Shown here piece after piece: positions 23,201 to 35,600 of a DNA stretch of 64,000 nt. The notes under the pieces were generated by a model. That model worked only from the letters and a program-made list of their open reading frames with translations, was not told where the DNA came from and searched no databases. Each line of letters starts with the position of its first letter. Position 1 is the stretch's first letter. The DNA comes from Neospora caninum Liverpool (taxonomy: Eukaryota; Apicomplexa; Conoidasida; Eucoccidiorida; Sarcocystidae). The stretch is from contig NC_018395.1 in the NCBI RefSeq assembly GCF_000208865.1, positions 6,186,839-6,250,838 on the forward strand, read 5' to 3'. The position numbers and the translations under genes were made by a program.

Positions 23201-26200
23201 GCAGCGCTGTCGCCAGCTGAGTAAAACATATTGCCTCTTTCATCACCTGGCGAAGACAGCAAAGTGGTGCGCAGCACGAACGAGCAGCGCCCCGTTCTGT
23301 CCATGTGGCACTGACCTGAACTGGATGATGTGGATGGTGCCGAGCCGCTGCCAGCTACAGAAAGATCTGCATGGCTCCATCCTGTCTTGAGTGCCGAAAG
23401 CGAAAGTGAGGGAGACGAAAGCTGGCCGAAACGTGGAGGTGTTTGAATTCCTCGACCGCCGCCATTCACCGACCCGTCAGACGACGGTGGGACATTCAAA
23501 CACGGCAGATCCATCTTCGTTAAAGGAAGGCGAGTTAGAGGAAAATCTTTCGCGCAGCGGCAGCTGACGAGACGGTGAAATTCTGCATGCTGCGCCGAAA
23601 AGAAAAAGAACTCGGAAAACCATAATGCTGGCATCCCGCAGTTGTTTCTGTGCATGTGCCATGTACGGGAACGGCAAGACACACAGTTGGCGGGCGGCCA
23701 GTCAAGCTGGAATGAAAAATGACGAAATCTACACAACTCCGTCGGCAGCCGGGTATCTCCTCGTCGCAAAACCCCCCTCGACGGCCTAATCCCAAATACC
23801 CACGCATTCAGACTTCGTTGGAAGGCAAAGAAAAAAATACGCAAGAAGTTCATCGTCAGTGACACTCCACGGGGGCATGCTGACAGCCCGAACTACCAAC
23901 GATCCACCGCGCCGACAGGTTGCTGCTCTCCGCTGTCGACAGTTCAACCATGTATTATTTAACTCAGTCAATTCGTGTTAGGTTTGATATTCTGTACCAT
24001 CCGATCTAAAATCGTGATGTCTTTTTGTTACGTGACGAGCGGTGCTGTCGACAGCTGGTGTAACCCTGCTTCGTCTGTTCCTTTTCGACTCTACAGAGTT
24101 CTCCAGGACTGTCTCACGAACCCATGCTGGAGTTCCTTCGAGAAGTGTTGCGCAGTCCCCGGCCTTACCTCAAAAGCTCGTTTCCCGTGCATGGCGCTGG
24201 CGGCTCGGTCGGCCATGGTTGCCGTTGCGAAAATAATGTACGCGTACGCCCACCTGCCCGGGTGAGGGTCGTACTCGACTCCGAGGACAGTGCCGTATCT
24301 CTCGGCGAGCCTCTTCACAGACGCTCTTGTGATGTCTGGGGGAATGTTTCCGACAAACGTTCGGCCGGCCTGATGGGGAAGTCCCTCACTCCCTACAGGA
24401 GGGCACCCGTAATTCACTGGAGAGCCTACGCCAGGAAAGAGCGAAACGGAGCCCGCGTGGCGCACTCCGCACGCGCCGGGGTTCGAACGCAACACATGGG
24501 ACAGCGGCCCGCACGCAAGTTTCATCGATGCTTCGCTTCCACTCGAGTTGTCACGGTCCCCAAAGCCGCTGGCGTTACTGGTGCCAATGTCAATTCCCAC
24601 AGGAGAGCAGCCCAGCTGCGACAGATCCGGTTGACGCCCGTTTCCGTGCAACCTTCCATCCGCAGGCGCTCGCCTGTCGAAGCTTCCGTTGGGGACGAAC
24701 CCGTTTGAGAGAGCCCCCAGCTGAAGCAAGTGTTGAAGTTGGAGCGGCGAAACGAGGTTCGTCAGATTCTGGACCCCAGGTGAGCCATGCAAGTTCGCCC
24801 CGGCGTACGGGAACGCCGGGCTCACGCTCCCGGCCGGTCGGGTGTGTGGCGAAGCCGCCGACAGAGTGCTGTGGGACGGGCATGTCGTTGAAGAGGAGAC
24901 CAGCGACGGAGAGCGCCGCGGCGAGGACGCCCCAGCGGTGTCGGGCGCGGGGTGCCGAGCGACGGGGAAAGAGGGCGAGATGGGAGAAGCGAACGGAAAG
25001 TTCTCGTCAGGAAACGCTCGCGACACGAAATGGGCCGCCTCTCCCACCGGGTGGATGCCCGCACCTCCGTTTCCATGCTGTGCTGTACCAAGAAACAAAG
25101 ACTGGAAAGGAGTTGGCGGCGCCAAGGGCGCTGCGCCGGCAAACCCGGACCCATGCCCGATTCCCCACAACCCTGAGACGCGCTGCGCTACAGGAGCACC
25201 TGGCGCACCACGGAGAGCAGTCGCGGGACACGCACTCTCTTTCAGCTCTGCGGCTGAATCTGCGAAGGCGACGGCAGACGCGTTCTCAGGAAGTTGCTGG
25301 AAACTGCCCGGGAAGCTGTCCTCGTTGATTGGATGCAGCAGTTCCGGTTGCGCACCCCGATTGTTGTCGGAGGACACATGACTCCCGCTCGGGGAAACAG
25401 CCGGGGGGCTGCCGGTACAGCCCAAATGTGCCAGGGCGCCCTGCCCGGGGGGAAGCGAAGTGCTGATACCCTTCGCGCACAGATTGTAGCTGGTCGGCGT
25501 TCCAGAGACAGATGGCGCCGTCCCCCACGAAGACGAGATGGAGAAGTAATCCAGCGTGCGCGCAGGAGACACTGGAGTTCCGCGGTTTCCATTGCACAGA
25601 GCTGCTGTCTCTTGGGAGAGGGAGAGACATCCGCCGTGGGACCCAACGGGGCCCACGACTTCCTCTTCACACGGCCGTAAATCTTCACGAAAGACTGCAG
25701 GAAGATCTGGGGGGAAGGAGCGCGTGGACGCAAATAGGTTGGAGGGGTCGGAGCCTCGGGCGTCGCTGCGGCCGAGCGCTGCAGCGTCCCGCGGGAGGTC
25801 TCCGAGACCTGCGAGCATGCGTTTCATATTTCCGTTCTTGCCTTCTCCCCGCTCGTGCTCGCCTTGCCGTTCGCTCCCCCTCGATTCCCACAATCGAAGC
25901 GCTCGGCTGTTTCCGCGGAACTGTTCTTCATATTCAGGTCCGCTTTGGCCGTCCCCGCATGCATCCCTCACCTCGACTGGGGCTGACTCCACGCGTGTCT
26001 CCTCGCCCCGCGCTTCAGGGGCGACGTCCCCCGCGTCGTCCGCGCGACACGCGTTGTGTGCGTGAACTTCGGAAGTTGCGACATCCTTCGTCTCCAATCC
26101 GAAGTCGGATTTCCCCAAACGCGGCCAGGAAGCGCCGATCATATTGGGGACTGCTGACTCACGCGGGCGGGTCTCCGTGCTCCGAAAGAACTCGTCTGTA

Positions 26201-26250
26201 CGTTCGTCTCGACTTGCAAGATGACGCGGTTCCTCGCCGTCCGCGCTCAT
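17209..26250 (-). CDS. CELF/Bruno-like RNA-binding protein with at least two RRMs
   Basis: Exon model: 24169-26250 (ATG 26250, 694 codons), a short exon starting at 23647, then 23135-23514, 22807-23003 and 17209-22445 (stop at 17209). This gives about 2,640 residues. An RRM closes the first exon (RTFVGNIPPDI ... WAYAYIIFATA ... MHGKRAFE, 24169-24366). It seems to be finished by the exon at 23647 (KQLRDASIMVF). The last RRM spans the 22807/22445 junction: GANLFIYGIPACW as RNP2, RGFGFASYDN as RNP1, then GKALKIQLKNGEEH. GANLFIY, FGFxSYDN and L-K-QLK are hallmarks of the third RRM of CELF/Bruno proteins, which bind GU-rich RNA and control splicing, translation and decay. The remaining ~1,600 residues are low-complexity with some Gln-rich runs (QQQLLLQQAFSTMTPGQKQQ). 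Phases agree at every stated junction. The donor of the 23647 exon is unsettled. Confidence 0.8.
22120..22445 (-). other. C-terminal RRM of the CELF-like protein, with a loop insert
   Basis: Counted from the exon start at 22445, RNP2 (LFIYGI) and RNP1 (RGFGFASY) are separated by about 60 residues instead of the usual 35 or so. The extra residues are a Pro/Ser/Gly/Asn-rich segment (from PPASSAVVPPSS to SNTNSTL) in the position of the beta2-beta3 loop. The aromatic residues of both RNP motifs are kept, so RNA binding should still be possible. Confidence 0.7.
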
Positions 26251-27880
26251 GGTGAAGTCCCGTTAGAAAACCGAGGGTCCGCTCTGACGGTTTCTCTCCG
26301 ACTGTCACACACTAGTCATCTCAGGCACGCGGGAAACCTTTCGACACGACGCGACTAATTTCGCATGACCCGAAATCGGATGGGCGGCCCTCTGTCCGAA
26401 TTTCGAGAGGCACAGGCCGAGCGGACAGGAGGACACGCGCCGCTGGGTACTAGGTAGCCAGTTGAGACCCCGCCGCGCGTGCTTACACGGCACACAGCCC
26501 TGTCTCTCGACGCGACAAGGACAAAAGAGCACAGCGCTCGGCTATCGCCACATGGAAACGTAACAGGGAAGTGAACAAAAGGAAGCAGACCGCTCGAGGC
26601 ACCGAAGTTGCCCTGTCAAAACGAGTGCGCCGGGAAACGAAAAACAAAAGTTTGCGTTGTCTTTGAATCATGAAGCGCGCAAAGGACACAACGGAAAAAA
26701 GGAAGACACTCACTTCTCATACACTTGATCTGAAGAGAAAATGAAACTCTATTCAGGCCGTATCCAGGCAGTCCACCGTTCTATTCACTTCGTTCTGACA
26801 CTCTCTCTGCCTTCGGTGGACACGAGACACGGGGGGACGTACCGAGGTGCGATACACGTGTTGGCGTGTCAAGAAACGAGAACATCGCGAATGTTCACAG
26901 ACATGGTGCGTACAAAAGGGTCGCGAACCTCAAGCAACAATGGCGGCACGGAGAACCGGAGGAGCGAAAAAACCCGTGCACGTGACTGCCTCAGAGGCAA
27001 GGTCTTCCAGAGCCAGAGCATCTAGATCGCTCCGGACAATTATCCCGACGAAAAAGAGCGCTGGAGGGCCTACCGCTTGAACATGCACGGCAGAAATCTC
27101 CTACTCACAAAGGTGACGGAGATTAGATCCAGTTTTGCCTCACGATTCCAACGTGGAAGACAAGTTTCCCCTACACTAACAAGGACCGTTGGGATATCCA
27201 ACTCGTGCTGCTTCGGGCTCATAGTCACCCTTCGTAGCTTTCGGTGGCGGGGAAGATGTGAACGACAGATCCCCGTATGTCACAACTACCCTCTCGCCTT
27301 CACCTATAAATGTGCTACACGGAGCTCGAATCGTTTTCAAACGGTCCAGCAGATCGGTGCTCACCAGTTCATCCGTGTGCAACCCGGGAAACAGACGGAG
27401 CTTAGTGTCTCCGCTTCCCATCGCCTGCATAGGGGATGTCCACAGGCTAGTTTAAAAGAAAACGCGCATGACAAAGAACCTTGTGTGAATCCAACCAGTG
27501 CGGCCTCTGCTTACGTCTCCCACGTTGAGTGCCGAGAAAAAACATATACAGCCTAGACACACACGACAGTCAGCGAAACGTAATGTCTACACACGGGCGC
27601 GGTGCGACGCTTCACACGTGTTATTTCTGAACCAAGGGTGTGACGGAATCATCTGCGTCACAGGACAAAAAATTGTTATCCCATACAACGAACCGCCTTC
27701 TCTTTGGACGGGAATTCAGGCGGAAAGCTCGTGCGACCGTCGAGGATTTCCTGGAGAGAACCACCCGAGGCCAGCCCGAGGGACAGCAGATCCGGAGTTC
27801 AAGAGGGCCGAGAGAAGAGCGACGGAGAAAGAGGAAAGGCCAAAACAGGACGCGAGAAAAATCAGTGGGGTGACGGCAGT
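26251..27880. other. 5' region of the CELF-like gene; no coding exon seen
   Basis: It lies upstream of ATG 26250 on the minus strand and should contain its promoter and 5' untranslated region. Open frames are short and irregular, with no paired splice signals. A GC-rich part (26,250-26,650) adjoins the start codon. No TGCATGCA octamer was found here. Confidence 0.4.
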
Positions 27881-28596
27881 TTAGCCGTCCCCTTGGCGAG
27901 GCGCTTCCTCGCGCTCAAAGGAGCTCCGCGGAGGCGGGTTGGAAAGGGACTCTCGGCGACGACACTACACAAAAACAGCGCTGGCGCTTGTCGCCTCGAA
28001 AAAACGGAGAGAAAGGACAAGGTATTCTGCTCTGTGTGGCGCGAGGGCGACGGACACGAGTAAACGTTTCCTTCCCGGTCTCCGCTTGAACCTGACAACT
28101 GACAGAGGCCAATGACGGTGGCGCAAGATGACCACATACACCTTCCGGAGAGTGTCCACGACGGAAGCGAGACGGTCGCGCGCAGCCTCTGCTTCCACTC
28201 GGAATGAATCTTCGCACACTGGGTAAAAAACTCAGGAACGGGGTGGCTCGTCCCGTTCACCCCATCCACAAGAAGGCATCCGCGCCACACATTCGGTAAG
28301 CCTTCACGCCGCTGCATAAAGGAGTGGGAGGAAAGGACACTGACGAGACGGTTGCCGGTGCGGAACCTACCAGCCGTCTCGCATTTCTGCCCGGACCGGA
28401 AATGGGTTTGAGAAAACGCGTTGCGCTCCGGAGTGTTTAAAGAGGAGTTTGGTGTGTTGTTGCTCTTCACAAGCGTGTGCCCAGTCGCGTCCGCTATTCG
28501 CTCGTATTTGCGACCGAAGAATGCATTCGGCACACTCCAGGAACTTCCACAGGACAACCAGCACCAGTCGACACCACGGGTAAACCAACCGCACAT
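27881..28596 (-). CDS. doubtful 128-residue three-exon model
   Basis: Exons 28371-28596 (ATG 28596), 28142-28218 and 27881-27964 (TAA) have good splice signals (G|GTAGGT, CCCAG|, AAG|GTGTATG, TGTAG|) and matching phases. The middle exon reads CEDSFRVEAEAARDRLASVV, a clean amphipathic helix. The ATG is only 80 bases past the stop of the next upstream gene (28677) on the same strand. This may therefore be an alternative 3' end or untranslated part of that gene rather than a separate one. No family is recognised. Confidence 0.25.
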
Positions 28597-28676
28597 TCAC
28601 TCCTACTTAGCGCTTGCTGGTCGTCGGGTGTGCGGCTTCGATTCAACACACCAAAGGGTCGGACCACGCGAACTGC

Positions 28677-31600
28677 TCAGAGACCAGTCAGCGCCTTTAG
28701 GCGGCGCAACTCTGCGGGCGCCGGTGGTGTAGGGGCGGCGAGGAGACGGGTGAACCCCCCAGGGACGGTGGGAGGGGGACCATCGTCTTGTACCGGACAG
28801 TCTCCTGGCAGCAGCACCGCGCGGCTGTCACGGAAAACGGACAAAAGCGACACTTTCTGGTGTGTCTTTATTGCAGTCACGTCGCCCGCAGTTGATACTT
28901 TGGGGGTGGGTTGGAGAGACGCCTTGGTCTGTACCCGGAACCAGGGACGAGAAAAAGGTTTTCACTCAATGTGTCGTCAACACCCTGGGTGCCAGTGTGC
29001 GCCGCAGGGTGGTCATCGTGGACAAAATGGCGTCGCCACCACAGACCACCATGTGGCGCAACCCGTCGCTTGCCGCTCGTTTGCACTCTCTTTGCCCGAG
29101 ACGGTCGTCGACTGCCGGGCAGGGTGGCAGCACGACAGGCGCCAGCTTCTTCTTGAGTCAGGCAAGTAGAAAGTTGATTTGTCTCCGGAAGAGAGATGTT
29201 GGCGGTATTATGCGCCTCGTCGGCCCACCTGAGGCGAGTAAGATTTCCCACGAGCGCAGATATACGCGTGTATGGCGTTCGCGGTTGTGGCTACACACTT
29301 CGAGGGTGGCGGCACTCGTTAGTCCCCGGCAAAATCAAGGTACTAGCTAGCAAGGGAAGTCTCGAAAGACCACCTTGAGAGAGTGTGTCCTGACGAGACT
29401 CGGGTGATCCGAGTCAGGAAGGACGGAACCGGACAGAGCATCACACCCACGGTCGGACTCACCAGCCTTTTTTTTCCCGTTCATCTGCATCAATTTTTGA
29501 GAAGACACAGTCCTGTAATGCGCCTCAGTGGCACCGGAGAGAGTCGGAGTGACACACATCCTGTTGAATCGATTTCTTCGACACACTAGGCATTCGTCCG
29601 TCGGACCAATGGCCAAGCGCGGCGGATTCTGTGGACACAAAGGCGCTAAAAAGAGAGGCCCGGCGTTTCCAATGGGAACGAAGACAGGAACAACACCATC
29701 AGATTGCAGCTCCCCGTCACACCGATCTAGAAGCAGAAAATTGATAGGAGTAAGGGTGGAAAACGCCGCATAGTATCTCGGCAGCACTGGTTCAAGAATA
29801 GCAGCCTGAAGGGCGAGCACCGAAAGAAAATGAAGAGTGGATGTCCGGGCAACTGCAAGCGATCGTCGATTCTGTGAGAACTCAATCACTGCAGGTACAA
29901 CGCGAAGCGTTCGCCATACCAAGTACATGGGAGTGAGTATCGGGCGAACAGATGCTTAGGCGAGGAGACGCTTGAAGAGTAAAAGCAACACTCCAACCGC
30001 GAGACTGCGCGAATGACCGCGCAACGACGATGCGCCTTGCCATATGAAACATCTTCTACGCGCGTAAACATCTTTGCGCCGGTCTAGCAGAGCACAGGTA
30101 TCGTTGCCGCCAACACCCGGGAGACCAATGGACCTCCAAAGGTCGCCAGGGGAAAAGGCAGAATGCTGCCCCAGGAGTCAGAAGAAAAATGAAGATTTCT
30201 GTGGAAGCGGCACACACCTCCGTCCCGGCGATCACGGTGTAAATGGCATGTGTCGGGCTCAGTAATAGATACAGTTGCGGGAAGGCGTTGTCTGTCTGAA
30301 AGCGTCTTTGCTGCGGGAAAGAACATACTCGTCGTCTGGTGCGCGTTGAAAACACGTTTGATGAAGTCGGACACTGCGACAGGAGTGTGCAGCAGAAGAT
30401 CCAGGAATCGGTCGAGATCCCGAGTTCTACATCATGCTACGCACGCTCCTGTCAAATCAACAACCTATAGAAACATCGTGGGAGCCCTTGCTTCCACATT
30501 CAGATCTTGGACGAAAAGCAGCAACCAACAACTTATTGAAAAGGGGCCCAGCTCATCCTCAGAAAAGCACTCTCCGGCAGATCGGAACTGGAAACCATCA
30601 ACTCGCGATAAACAACTGCGGCTACCAGCGAGGTGGCAAGCGCAATCTCACACATGTAAAACCAGTTGGGTATTTGCAAGCGCAGCCAGAAGATCCGAGG
30701 CTGGGCATTCAAACAAAAACAGATGACAAGAGACATTTGGGGCGGAAGAGTGAATAAATTTGACGAAAGTCTGCCTGTCGCCACAAAGGGGGCTTCCATT
30801 TTTCTGTACGTTCTGCGCGCAAGCGGTTCCTTAGGGTGGTGTGGAGATCCGGGAAACGGCATCAACAACGTATTAAGCAAACTCCTGGGCCGTACTCAAC
30901 GCACAGCAGCAGGCATCCCAATTTTACCGCACGTCTTCATCAGACTTACTCCTCAGAGGAAGGACTGAAGGACCGTCACCTCACTTGCTACTTTGGGGGC
31001 GCGGGCGTGCTCCTGCGAGCAGCCAAAACAATTGTTGTGGTGAAGTACGCATGACAAACCCTGCTTCTAGTCAGTGGAGCCCTCTTCTGCCTTCTGTAGG
31101 ATGCTTTTTCAGGTGCTTTCTAGTTGGCGTGCATCTGCTGAGGTGGAACCACTTAACGACACTCTACCCTTCTTCGTTAGCAGCCAAGAGCTAAGATCAA
31201 AGCTGCCATCGATACGCAGTCCCATTTCAAGGAGAGGAAACGAAAGCACAGACATCTTTGCCAGTATGTTTCGTTCCACGGCATCTGCCGGATACGCTAC
31301 GTAACGAAACAGAACTAGATATATCCTACGTTTTACCCCTTGAATACCTAAAGAACTGGTCCCGTCTGAAGGAATAACTCACATATGACCTGTCGAAGTA
31401 TAGCGCGAGCATGCGAATGGACTTCAGGTTGTGGAGAGACGTTTACAAACCATAAATGCTGTCTATAATTCTCAACGGCAGTTCCCTGCGTGTGTGTGTC
31501 TGTGACTAGTCTTTTCTGGTGTACATTTTCTTTTTTCCATTGCTGTTGACATCGGTGTCTCCCTGCAATGCTTCTCTTTTCCCTTCAAAGGGCCTTTACC

Positions 31601-32067
31601 ACATCACTGTCGCCGTTAGGCAGTAAGCTACTGGGAGCGAATAACGGTTGCCGGTGAGAGAAATCCAGTTTTTCCGTGGCTTCACTGCGTCTCAGCGACC
31701 GATTGAGCGTGTTGTTCAGGACTGACTGAAACGTAAAGCTTCCTCTGATGCTGAGATAAGACGATAGAAATCCCTGTGTGAGTTCTTGCCTGATTCTGCA
31801 CACGGTAACCAAAGTGTCGGAGTCTCCTAGTCAAGCCTTAAAGCCGTCTCGATCAAAACATGTGAAAGTGGGAGCAACAAAAGGCAGAACACACTGGAGG
31901 TTTGAGTCGAATAAAAAACACAAGCTTCCTCGCGAAAGCCAGGAACCCACAAAAACGGATAGGCCGACTAAACTTGAAAAGTTGTTAACCGGCCTGCATG
32001 ACTGACTCCTTACATACAGTCGGAGTGTATGTATCACCCAATCAACTCCCCCCGAGTTTTGGAACAT
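28677..32067 (-). CDS. unrecognised helical protein in about ten small exons
   Basis: Exons: 32014-32067 (ATG 32067, MFQNSGGVDWVIHTLRLY), 31723-31784, 31168-31325, 30654-30700, a very short one at 30587, 30273-30426, 30117-30165, 29697-29888, 28984-29111 and 28677-28856 (stop). The product is about 350 residues. Apart from the tiny exon at 30587, every junction is in phase. The joined text is protein-like and mostly helical: HRDFYRLISASEEALRFSQ, LAKMSVLSFPLLEMGLRIDG, ASDLLAALANTQLVLH, RDLDRFLDLLLHTPVAVSDF, GLRHMVVCGGDAILSTM. Some helices are hydrophobic enough to touch a membrane (HFLSVLALQAAILEPVLP). There is no signal peptide. I could not name a family. The N-terminal third faintly recalls PEX11-type proteins, but not enough to call it. 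The start lies about 500 bases beyond the TRRAP stop, on the same strand. The second exon uses a weak donor (CA|GTCCTG). Confidence 0.5.
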
Positions 32068-32560
32068 CGCAACATCGCGTTGCTGAGTTTTCGAAGATCG
32101 TTCGAGACTTGCGGAAAAAGACAACCAATTTGACAAGCAAAACGAAAACAAAACAGACAACGCGGAGGGACGCTCCGAGTTCAGTGCCTTACAGCGTGCG
32201 GCCCCCCTGAGCAGGAGGTGGAATTGCAGACACGCGAAAAGCGAACACAGAGTAACGACGGAAGACAGCGGTGAAAAACAGATAAATCTCGATTCGTAGC
32301 AAGAGAGAGATTCACACTCGCGGAATGAATTTCATACTAACGTGCTGAAAGCTTCAACCTCTTCCGCGTGCAGACGCAAAGCGCTCTTTCGATGGCGGGT
32401 CATTTTTTCATCTCTGCTTCACATGCATCCGTATACACAAAGCTACGCATGTGCGCATTCACCTATACCCCTAAAACATGAACAAGACTTTCTATGTCAA
32501 CCGAAGAACTCGAACGCAAACCCGCATCCTTCAGGCTTCAGAGTAAAAATAACGTGGCTT
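32068..32560. other. short spacer between the TRRAP 3' end and the next minus-strand gene
   Basis: About 490 bases that must hold the 3' untranslated region of the TRRAP gene and the promoter and 5' leader of the gene starting at 32067. No coding exon, repeat or octamer motif is seen. Confidence 0.5.
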
Positions 32561-32662
32561 TCAAAACCATGCCTGCCACGTTGGTTTCATCATTGCAAGG
32601 AACTCCTTCTTGGTCGCAATGCTCAGCAGAATCATCACGTGGTGGTTCACCGGCGGGTCCTC
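32561..32662 (-). other. FATC exon of TRRAP
   Basis: A 34-codon terminal exon after a TTTTTTAG acceptor, joined in phase to the donor AGG|GTAAGC at 32941/32940. It reads EDPPVNHHVMILLSIATKKE and then FLAMMKPTWQAWF before TGA. The W-x-x-W-hydrophobic end directly before the stop is the signature of the FATC tail in TRRAP/Tra1 and other PIKK proteins. Without this exon the preceding frame would run on into an unrelated basic tail (KKRVARARLRHTQM). Confidence 0.9.
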
Positions 32663-35600
32663 CTAAAAAACAAAACGACAAGCGTGTGACGAAGAAATGA
32701 ATACACATAGACTAAAACCGGAGCAGACCGAGACGATCACGAATACATCCGTGCGTACAACTTACGGCTCCTCTGAGTGTACGCGTGCATACCAGTATAT
32801 AGCTAACTGCCAATCCGCCGACCTATACATATATATGTATATGCATTGGTATCTCTCTACACCTATAGCTACATCTGCGTATGGCGAAGACGAGCCCTCG
32901 CGACTCTTTTCTTGCTGTTTTCGGCGTGTACGCTGCTTACCCTGTCTCCTCCCTCGCCAGGTGCCAAGGCGCCTGTCGCCTTCTCGGCGGCAGCAGCTGG
33001 GGCGCTCTCGATGCGCTCAATGGCCTCCAGAATCTTTCTGGTATTTGCCTCAGAAATATCTTTGAGCGCGCGGGTCGGCAGGCTTTGATGAACACGCGAA
33101 GTTTTGCCGCCTTTTCCCGGATTGGCTGTGCTTTGTTGCAGTCTTCGCTGGAAATGAAAGGCCGTTATGTCGTCTCGAATAAAGAGACAGAGGGCGCTTG
33201 ACAGGTGATCTTTGTAGCAGCGGAGACACCGAATGAAGGAGAAGATGACACTCGGCAAGACGCCTAGACGCCCGAACGGGCCGATTAAACTCTCGATGTT
33301 CCTGGTGAGGCGGAAGGGAACGCGCTCGACAAAGTCAAGCGATAGGGTCGTTCCGTTATAGCAGGGTTTCAGTTCGAGCTGAGACACAACGCCGGTCTCG
33401 AGCGATAGGCGGATCTTGCTAGGGTTGATATCTACCATCGACAAAATGTAGTTCAACAAGCCGAAGAGGCCGACGCTCTGCGTGAAGCGCTTTCTGAAGA
33501 TGAAGAGCTCGTCGTTGTTGGGGAGGAGATTGGTGACAAAGAGACGAAGGACGTCGGAGGACACGAGCTCGCACAAATCGTCAAACGTTTCCTGCGACGC
33601 CTGAATCTGGCATGCACGGTAGACGTCATTGTACCACGCTGTCACACGCTCGTCCTCTTGCTCCTCCTTCTCCTCCGCCTTCTGTTCATTCGCTCCCTGT
33701 TTCTCCTCACGGCCCTTCGACTTGACCTCGCCGTCTTCAGTCTGTGCCACTGCCTCGCTGCCGCCCTGCTCGGGCGTTTGCTCGCGTGCCGCCTCTTTTC
33801 CCCCTCCGTCGCTCGCGTCGAGTGTCTGTTTCTCGGGCGCTTCTTCGCTTCGCTCTTTTCCCTCTCTCGTCTCACTATCGCCTTCGTTCGGCGAGGAATT
33901 CGCTTCTTCCTTCGCGTCGGTCCTCTCCCCCTCGCGCTTCGGTTGGGCGGCGTCCCCCTCAGTCGCCTCCGCAAGGTAATGCTGCAAACCCTTCGGAATG
34001 CTCGAGACCCCGCGCCGCTTCAGTTCGTGCGCCTTTTCGAATAAAAGCCGATGGAGATGGAGCCGAATGAGCTGCCGATGCAGCAAGACAGGAAGATCAG
34101 GGTCGACGAGACATGCCTCGGATCCACTCGCCGAAACTTCCTGCAGGATCTCTTGAAGAGTCAGCAAGCTCGGAGGGTCTTCCATCAGGCGGCAACGCGG
34201 GTGAACGGGGATTTGCGCGTGGAGCGTGAAGGACAGACCACGGCTCCGGGTATCCTTGAACCTAAAAAAAAGAAAAACGAGGCACATAGAACCAAGCCGC
34301 GTCAATGCCTCGGACCAGGAATCCTCACACGGCGGCCATCTGGAGACGACGCCGGAAAGGAGACACGATGGCATCGAAAACGGAGACGGAAAAGCTGAAC
34401 ATCAGCGCACTAGTTACCAATGGGAAAAGATGAAAGGTAAGAAGCATGCAGCGGAGGAGGACGAAGGCACACCCACGTTCCTGTGACAAGCTAGAGGGGC
34501 GCGAGATTTACCGAGGAGCCTATGTTGGACGCAGAGCGACGCCAGCTTCGGAACAACACAAGGAACCGACTGCGAGAGTCCACCCACGGTCTGACGGGTA
34601 TGCAGGCGTTCGCTCTGCAAACGGAGCCCGTATCTGTTGGTTTTCCCCATTCTATTTCATTTTCCCCCTCGCCTGCGTTCGAGGCCCCCCCTTTATCCCT
34701 CTTAGTGCGCATCGGTTCCCCTTTGGGTATTCGCTTTCCGTTCACGCCGTCCTGTCTTTCGTCTGGGGCGTGCGTACTTGTAAAGGAGTTGATTGATGAG
34801 AGACAAGAGCTGAAGAAGCCTTTGCTCGGTGCGTTGATGCTGTGTGCTGTACGGCTGGACCACGAAATAGTAGGTGCTGCCGTTGCTGCCGATGAATCCA
34901 AGCCTCTTGAGCGTGTAATGGGAGCGCGTGGAGGTTGACGCCTCGCTGGCAAAGCCCTCGATGTACACCGCCTGGGACGACGCTGCGTACGTCGAAGCAA
35001 AGGAATAGGACAGCAAAGACTGCGAGCCTCCATCTCTGTGTCCATCGGTTCTTCGTCCACTGTCTTCGTCGTCTCCCTGGAGCAGGGAAGCGGCCGCGCC
35101 ACCGGCTCCGTTGCGCCCGGCCCTCGCACTGTCTCCAGAGCCCCCCTTCTCCGTGGTTGAGGTGAGCCGAGAAGAGACGGCTGACGGTTTCGCGGAATGC
35201 AGATTCGCCTGGTGAGGGCCTGCGCTTGTGCCTAGACTTCCAGTGTCGAATTCCGCACTCGACGGGTCGCTGATGGCTTTCCATAGTTGCCCGGGCACTT
35301 CGAGGCGGACGTTGACGCGGAGGAACAGGTCGCACAGAGAGTAGGAAATGTCCTCGAGCGGCAGCGACGACCCGCGCTGAAGCAACTGCGTGCGCCGGCC
35401 CAGCAGATCCTTCCACTTCTTCAGCTTCACAATCACATCCGACAAGTCAATGGGCGCTGACGAGTCGAAGGAGAAATCCTTTTCAAAATGCGGCCACAAC
35501 GCCTCCATCAGGCGCCGCGCCGCTTCGTCGTTGCCGCTGTACCCCGGCGGAGATCGGCTGGTGCGACTGGACGTGTGGGCAGACCGCGTATCCGCTGCGG

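Noticed and set aside
30370..30440. tRNA-Val-like words GCAGAAGATCC and GATCCCGAGTTC close together
   Set aside because: They lie in a minus-strand exon with good coding sense (RDLDRFLDLLLHTPV). No stem pairing or A box exists. Chance similarity.
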